A program made the position numbers and the translations under genes. DNA of 64,000 nucleotides. Source: Micromonospora sp. LH3U1 (lineage in GTDB: Bacteria; Actinomycetota; Actinomycetes; Mycobacteriales; Micromonosporaceae). A model generated the notes under the pieces. It saw nothing but the letters and a program-made list of their open reading frames with translations, was not told where the DNA came from and did no database searches. The stretch covers positions 4,773,501 to 4,837,500 of the forward strand of contig NZ_CP116936.1 of the NCBI RefSeq assembly GCF_028475105.1. Direction: 5' to 3'. How positions within the stretch are numbered: position 1 is the first letter of the stretch; every line of letters starts with the position of its first letter. Positions 60,801-64,000 of the stretch are shown here, piece by piece.

Positions 60801-63017
60801 CTGGCGGCGGCGATGATGGCCCTGGAGGCCCACCTCTACAAAGCCCTCGACGCCGGCCGCGACATCACCACGCTCCTCGCCCAGCTCACCGGCAGCCGAT
60901 CGGTCGCGACGTGGGGGCTGCTCGCCGACATCGCCCGCCACACTCCTGCACTGCTGGAAGGCCCGCTTGCGCCCCTGGTCACCAGCGCCGACCTGCTCGA
61001 CGACGACCGGATGAGCGTGCAGATGCGCTCCTTCAGTGTGCTCCCGCTCGTCATGGATCCCACTCGAGCGCTGCGAGCCCGCAGTTGGCACACGATGGAC
61101 CACCGCAAGACCCCGCTCCTGGACATGGTGCGCCTGGGCGCATTCGTCACCGGCCGGCTCACCGAGCAGCTCACTACCGCCCGAGAGCACTGGGCCGCGA
61201 CAGACGCGCACCGGTGGCGGGTGATGCTCGCCGCGACCGACATCGCGAACTACCAGGCCGTCCGCGCCACAGACGGAAGGACTTACCTCGAGTACACCCC
61301 GCCGGCGGTCCTTGAGGAAGAAGCCCGCGAGATGCGGGACCACCTCGACCGCGATCGCGCCTGGATGGTGTTCGCCCACACCATGCGCCGCAACATCACC
61401 GACCATGTCCGCCCCAGCGACACCGAGCTCGAGGAGCATTGGGCCAGCGTCCAGCCTCAACTCGACGCTCTCGCCCCGGACGCTGAGTCGCCGAGCTCGA
61501 TCAGCGCGGTGGATGACCTGCGATGCGGGTACGCGGCATGGCTGGTGCTGTGCGCCCGCGACTGGCTGCGGAACCACCCCGACCGTGAGACGTGGTGCAA
61601 GACCGTGCTGCTGCGCCCCCTCACCGACCCGGCCGCCACGTGGTCCCACGCATACCCCGACAGCCCCTCCGACGATGAATGGGACGTCTTCTGCGCCGAA
61701 GCGCTCACCGCCCTGTGGGCCGAGACCCCCGACGACGTCACCGTGCGCGCCGCCATCGCACGGCTGCTGCTCGTTGCGCGTCGCCTCACCCTCACCACCG
61801 TGATGCGACTCGCCGCCGCACACCCCCACCTCGCCGGCGACCTGCGCCGGCTCGAGCACCTGACGCTGCACCGGGCGCGGCTGTCGATGTGGGACCACGA
61901 CATCGACCCACACTTCGAAGAAGTCGACGACTTCGACTTCGACACCGACATCGACCCGGAGGAAGCCGATGGACTCGATGTGAACCAGGAGGACGACGAG
62001 CCCGGTCATGGCCCGATCGACGACCTCCCGGAGCTGGCGGCGGCCGTCGAGGCCGCAGTCGACGCCTTCGCCAACGGCAGCCTGCCCGCCGAGGTTCCCC
62101 GGCTGGCGGACTGGATCGCCACTACCCTCGCGACCAGATTCCCCGACGCCCGTGACGACCGCTCCCGCATATTGCGCACCCTCGACCTCGGCTACCTCGT
62201 CGCCTCCCGCCCGCACTTCACAGCCCTTGCTGCTGCGGCGGATACGCTCACGCGAGCCCGGGCGGTCGAGTTCGCCGCCGACCTCGCGACGTTCCTCGCC
62301 TCCGGGCTGACCCCGGCCAGGACCGCCAATCGTTCCCCCCGCTACCCCAACGACGAGGAACGTGGCGCTCTCGAGCTACTCGCTGACATCACGATCAGCG
62401 CCAACGCCAGACAGGCCCGGACGATCTGGGAGCCGATCCTCACCCTCGGTGCCACCGCCTCCTCCTGGGTGGGCAACTACCTCAGCCAGGTCTGGAAAAC
62501 CGCCTGTGCGAAGGACCCGTTGCCAGCAGACTTCCCCACCCTAGTCGCAGACATGCTCGACTTCGCCGCCACCACCGCCAGCAACTGGCAAGGCCACTCC
62601 GGCAGGGGCGTCTTGGCGCTCGCCGTCGCCGGCCTCGGTGAGTGGGGGCACTCGCCGGTCAGCGAGCAGCAGACAGCCGCCATCCGCGCAGCCGATCCGG
62701 CGTGGTCGACGTGGTTCGGCGCGCACATGGGCCAAGATGACTTCGCCTACGCGGCCGTCCGCTTCTTCCAGGAACCGGCCGCGGCAGCGTTCGTCCCCGA
62801 CGCCGTCGGCTGGCTCGCCGCCCGCGAACGTTCCTCCGACCCCACCAATGAGCGGGTCGATACCGCAGTCACCGAGTTCCTGGTCACCATCTCCACTCGC
62901 ACCCCGAACCCGCTGCGCGGCTCCGGCCCCACCGCAGACAACGGCCGGCAAGTCCTCGCCCGCCTCCACGGTCGAGGCAACGCCGTGGCCGGCCAGCTCC
63001 TCAGCAGCTTGACCTGA
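57897..63017 (+). CDS. STAND-like P-loop NTPase with N-terminal nuclease-like domain (putative antiviral)
   Basis: 1706 residues. Residues about 20-110 (GGGFAFEDHVGAWLAAAM, VEVRFQGSASGFFLDDMVV, RWSASVKSF) fit a restriction-endonuclease-like fold with E, D and S-x-K positions. The NTPase core has Walker A GPSGCGKT (about 318-325), Walker B LVVDGLDRV (about 375-383), LLITSQQAEFP, and the downstream winged-helix-like FTHDLFDDWTLLHYL. The remaining 1200 residues are mostly alpha-helical, probably repeat-type sensor, with an acidic patch at about 1335-1370 (EEVDDFDFDTDIDPEEADG). Nuclease-STAND-sensor is the plan of Avs-type antiphage proteins. Confidence 0.7.
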   Translation: MSSSEASGGRSVATAFITGGGGFAFEDHVGAWLAAAMAAGEMPLGAGVAVPVEVRFQGSASGFFLDDMVVTGDAARRPRWSASVKSFDMLTGAKLHTEFVQAAWCDILADRFQSAADRVGLVSGSAAQGTWVELGELIQEAAADQAGIASRIGVPGAFNEAKRSLWGSAKCPTELAEQHGVNVDSSPARLLALLLPLRLDFLTPTSQAIVDAIRWCRAALVPQQAGRVVDLWTALLEMVAEMRPRGGAVTWQLLAERLGGQFAFQLRPDVAPDWSLLTAHTASMTARVRDRLGDDVVLAREDVTAVLANAGVVSVLSGPSGCGKTVAAKRWLAALGTHHAVWLSAADLEAGVGARLRLTWGLEEVLTLAPGEVRLVVDGLDRVYTDEPFAATAALARLAAATGGRIRLLITSQQAEFPRVSEHLVQANGPQATPLVMGDLSDADVNLVLRGHPDLAAVVVAGGLRGVLRRPKVLDLVLRMPGATVAAIRDEPSIAGLWWQRLAGAGPNGATHQTMLRRIAVEQADRLRAHTPLDDLPVDAVGLVDQLRVDGILSEVDGRVSFTHDLFDDWTLLHYLRSRDDVIGVIAEKAALPSWHRAIRLYAAGVLREHGVDRWEADRSALDAADQPLVADLYLDAVFYAHDADRLLGELWSRLAADSALLARLLRRFRFSATVPDCGWITVLADTPDVAVYAAAQSRLPVWPLWLPVLRVLAAEHETAVASVAPEVAAIADLWLRHAPDTWPARDQAAVIGLAVGRHIVAHIDGGGFFNDTVEPVLWRCVIAAGAVEPDAVATFLDTLLPPVDSQLEHSGQVGGRQRRGQTRLRAALLDVDTVMPLLPASAQLARDLVLRAAVDSDHHGRQYSHHRLRDGLGIASAPRSFDPIPECGPFRAMLVNAEPQGVEVVLALVEHSTTHWRRTRNTPTSGGQEPTHERPAFELLIDGAPVALIGDATVLAWSHGGHRVPDILAAAMMALEAHLYKALDAGRDITTLLAQLTGSRSVATWGLLADIARHTPALLEGPLAPLVTSADLLDDDRMSVQMRSFSVLPLVMDPTRALRARSWHTMDHRKTPLLDMVRLGAFVTGRLTEQLTTAREHWAATDAHRWRVMLAATDIANYQAVRATDGRTYLEYTPPAVLEEEAREMRDHLDRDRAWMVFAHTMRRNITDHVRPSDTELEEHWASVQPQLDALAPDAESPSSISAVDDLRCGYAAWLVLCARDWLRNHPDRETWCKTVLLRPLTDPAATWSHAYPDSPSDDEWDVFCAEALTALWAETPDDVTVRAAIARLLLVARRLTLTTVMRLAAAHPHLAGDLRRLEHLTLHRARLSMWDHDIDPHFEEVDDFDFDTDIDPEEADGLDVNQEDDEPGHGPIDDLPELAAAVEAAVDAFANGSLPAEVPRLADWIATTLATRFPDARDDRSRILRTLDLGYLVASRPHFTALAAAADTLTRARAVEFAADLATFLASGLTPARTANRSPRYPNDEERGALELLADITISANARQARTIWEPILTLGATASSWVGNYLSQVWKTACAKDPLPADFPTLVADMLDFAATTASNWQGHSGRGVLALAVAGLGEWGHSPVSEQQTAAIRAADPAWSTWFGAHMGQDDFAYAAVRFFQEPAAAAFVPDAVGWLAARERSSDPTNERVDTAVTEFLVTISTRTPNPLRGSGPTADNGRQVLARLHGRGNAVAGQLLSSLT

Positions 63018-63561
63018 CCGCATCCCACCACCGGCCAGCTACATTGACGTTTCTCCAGGCAACGGCGGTGGTGGCGGCGGAATCCGTCGACCACCCGCAC
63101 CCGCTGACCCGCCGCAGGCGGTTCTTCGGGCGGCCGCGAGTCTGGCGCGTCGCAGCGAACCGCAGGACAAGACCAAGGCGTTTCTCCTCGCCGACGGGGC
63201 GATCGTGGGCGATCCCGACTTCTCGGCGGAGCCAGATGGTCGGTTGCGCAGCCGGCAGATCAGGGTGGGCAGGCTTCCCGCCGCGGGGGTGGGACTCAAG
63301 CCGCCGCTGGCTCAGGCCATCGTGATGGACCACGCCGAGGCGCAGGCCGCCGCCGAGCTGCGCCGTCCCGGCAGCCCATCAGAGGTCACGCTCGTGCTCA
63401 ATCACACCCCCTGCGACGACCCGATCAGACCCCTGGTCTGCGAAAAGATCCTTGCCACGATCTTGCCGCAAGGAACACGCCTGACGGTGTTCCTCACCGA
63501 CGGCGACCGCACGTGGCTCCATAAGCTGTACGTCGGAACAGGCGAAGGGATCCGGCGATGA
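63013..63561 (+). CDS. Orphan SCP1.201/DddA-like deaminase toxin domain
   Basis: The open frame follows the stop at 63010-63012. The conserved part begins DKTKAFLLADGAIVGDPDFS; the zinc site is HAEAQAAAELRR (His 63331, Glu 63337), then TLVLNHTPCDD (Cys 63412) and VCEKILATILPQGTRLTVFL (Cys 63439). This is the signature of SCP1.201-like cytosine deaminases such as DddA. There is no ATG/GTG/TTG before GTG 63205, which would cut into the domain, and no delivery domain, so it looks like a detached C-terminal toxin cassette. Its stop overlaps the immunity-like ATG. Confidence 0.7.
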   Translation, partial: PDRIPPPASYIDVSPGNGGGGGGIRRPPAPADPPQAVLRAAASLARRSEPQDKTKAFLLADGAIVGDPDFSAEPDGRLRSRQIRVGRLPAAGVGLKPPLAQAIVMDHAEAQAAAELRRPGSPSEVTLVLNHTPCDDPIRPLVCEKILATILPQGTRLTVFLTDGDRTWLHKLYVGTGEGIRR

Positions 63562-63876
63562 GCATCGACATCACCTGGGGACGCGGCGACGGCGCCGCAT
63601 CGGTCAGCACGGTTGCCTGTCATGCTCGACATCTGCGTCGGGCACGCTGAACGGTCGTTCGTCTATCACGTCGCCGTTGACGACAGCAGCGCTTGGGGAT
63701 ACCAGCCAGACCTTGAACCGGGCCCCACGTTCACCTTCGACTACGCCGGCACGCCCACCGACGCCTGGCCCGAACGTACCGGCGTCACCAACGCGACCGC
63801 CCGGCAAGCCGCACGACAGTTCCTCACCAACGACGGGCAACGACCCCAGGCGCTGGCCTGGGAGATTGTCGAATAG
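63558..63876 (+). pseudogene. Imm1-like immunity gene, frameshifted
   Basis: ATG 63558 overlaps the deaminase stop and encodes MSIDITWGRGDGAASVSTVA, a typical Imm1 N terminus. That frame then reads off, while frame +1 (from about 63613) encodes the rest: PVMLDICVGHAERSFVYHVA, GPTFTFDYAGTPTDAWPERT, ARQAARQFLTNDGQRPQALA and a final WEIVE. Imm1 proteins partner SCP1.201-type deaminases. About 15-20 residues and the frame have been lost at 63617, unless a TTG at 63613 starts a short version. This could be a sequencing error. Confidence 0.6.
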
Positions 63877-63942
63877 CTCGAGCGTGGACGGCTCACGAGG
63901 CAAGTGCCGCAGCCGGGGTAGGGCGCGGCTCGCAGGGGCCTC

Positions 63943-63992
63943 GCCGCGTGCGGTGACCCCGGAGCCGCCTCACCCGGAGCACCGCACGCGGC
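63943..63992. repeat. Perfect 13-bp inverted repeat at the right edge
   Basis: GCCGCGTGCGGTG (63943-63955) and CACCGCACGCGGC (63980-63992) flank a 24-bp loop that itself contains GGAGCC/GGAG. It could be a terminator or part of a structured or mobile RNA element cut by the window edge. Confidence 0.4.
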
Positions 63993-64000
63993 TCCCCATC

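Noticed and set aside
1..64000. CRISPR array or rRNA genes
   Set aside because: No regularly spaced direct repeats with unique spacers and no rRNA-like conserved blocks were seen; the repeat in 48742-50391 is coding.

Overview
The window is high-GC actinobacterial DNA with many GTG starts, ATGA/GTGA start-stop overlaps, a sortase-type surface protein and strong GC bias. It most resembles a Micromonosporaceae-type soil or sediment actinomycete. That placement is an inference from style; no rRNA or housekeeping marker is present.

REGION A (about 1-36,650) is a coherent catabolic and uptake locus. An IclR-family regulator (1540-2361, minus) sits among transcription units that carry copies of a 17-bp palindrome, TGGAAAC-NNN-GTTTCCA, near positions 773, 2514, 10220, 32565, 32743, 35069 and 36633, with a weak copy at 2433. 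Several lie just downstream of a recognisable -35/-10, as expected for a repressor. Operon 1 (2554-9871) encodes a flavin reductase fusion, an acyl-CoA-dehydrogenase-like flavoprotein, two aldehyde dehydrogenases, a PEP-mutase/isocitrate-lyase-family lyase and a class A FAD monooxygenase. Operon 2 (10256-18942) holds nine tightly coupled genes: a tandem nitrilase, an RCC-reductase-like protein, a chlorophyllase-like alpha/beta hydrolase, a Rieske oxygenase of the pheophorbide a oxygenase type, a second RCC-reductase-like protein, an unknown beta-rich protein, an SDR strongly resembling plant chlorophyll b reductase (NYC1/NOL), a membrane protein and a maleate-isomerase/Asp-Glu-racemase-family enzyme. 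This is nearly the plant PAO/phyllobilin chlorophyll-breakdown set in one bacterial operon, and I regard it as the main discovery of the window. Operon 3 (20166-32506, minus) pairs a branched-chain-amino-acid-type ABC transporter, with unusually fused subunits, with five secreted or membrane-anchored surface proteins (WxL/DUF916-like, LPTTG-anchored). It could capture and import the substrate. Flanking single genes (a CitE-like lyase, a membrane protein, a Dabb protein, an atypical SDR, an FAD oxidoreductase and an MFS transporter) carry the same operator.

REGION B (about 36,650-51,000) is an eroded accessory zone. It has IS5-type transposase fragments, three copies of a serine-recombinase C-terminal tail (one fused to a tRNA-Leu-like 3' end, i.e. 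an att scar), an SDR and a LuxR-type response regulator with internal deletions, and intact cargo: MerR regulator, epoxide hydrolase, MMPL/RND exporter, an XRE-regulator/membrane-protein/alcohol-dehydrogenase operon, and a membrane protein with twelve 12-residue repeats.

REGION C (about 51,000-64,000) looks like a defence or conflict island. It has an AbiGi-like protein, a 1236-aa protein with a C-terminal PD-(D/E)XK nuclease motif, an IS110 remnant, a 1706-aa STAND-like P-loop NTPase with an N-terminal nuclease-like domain, and an orphan DddA/SCP1.201-type deaminase toxin tip coupled to a damaged Imm1-like immunity gene.

Family assignments rest on motifs and recalled family sequences; no database search was possible.
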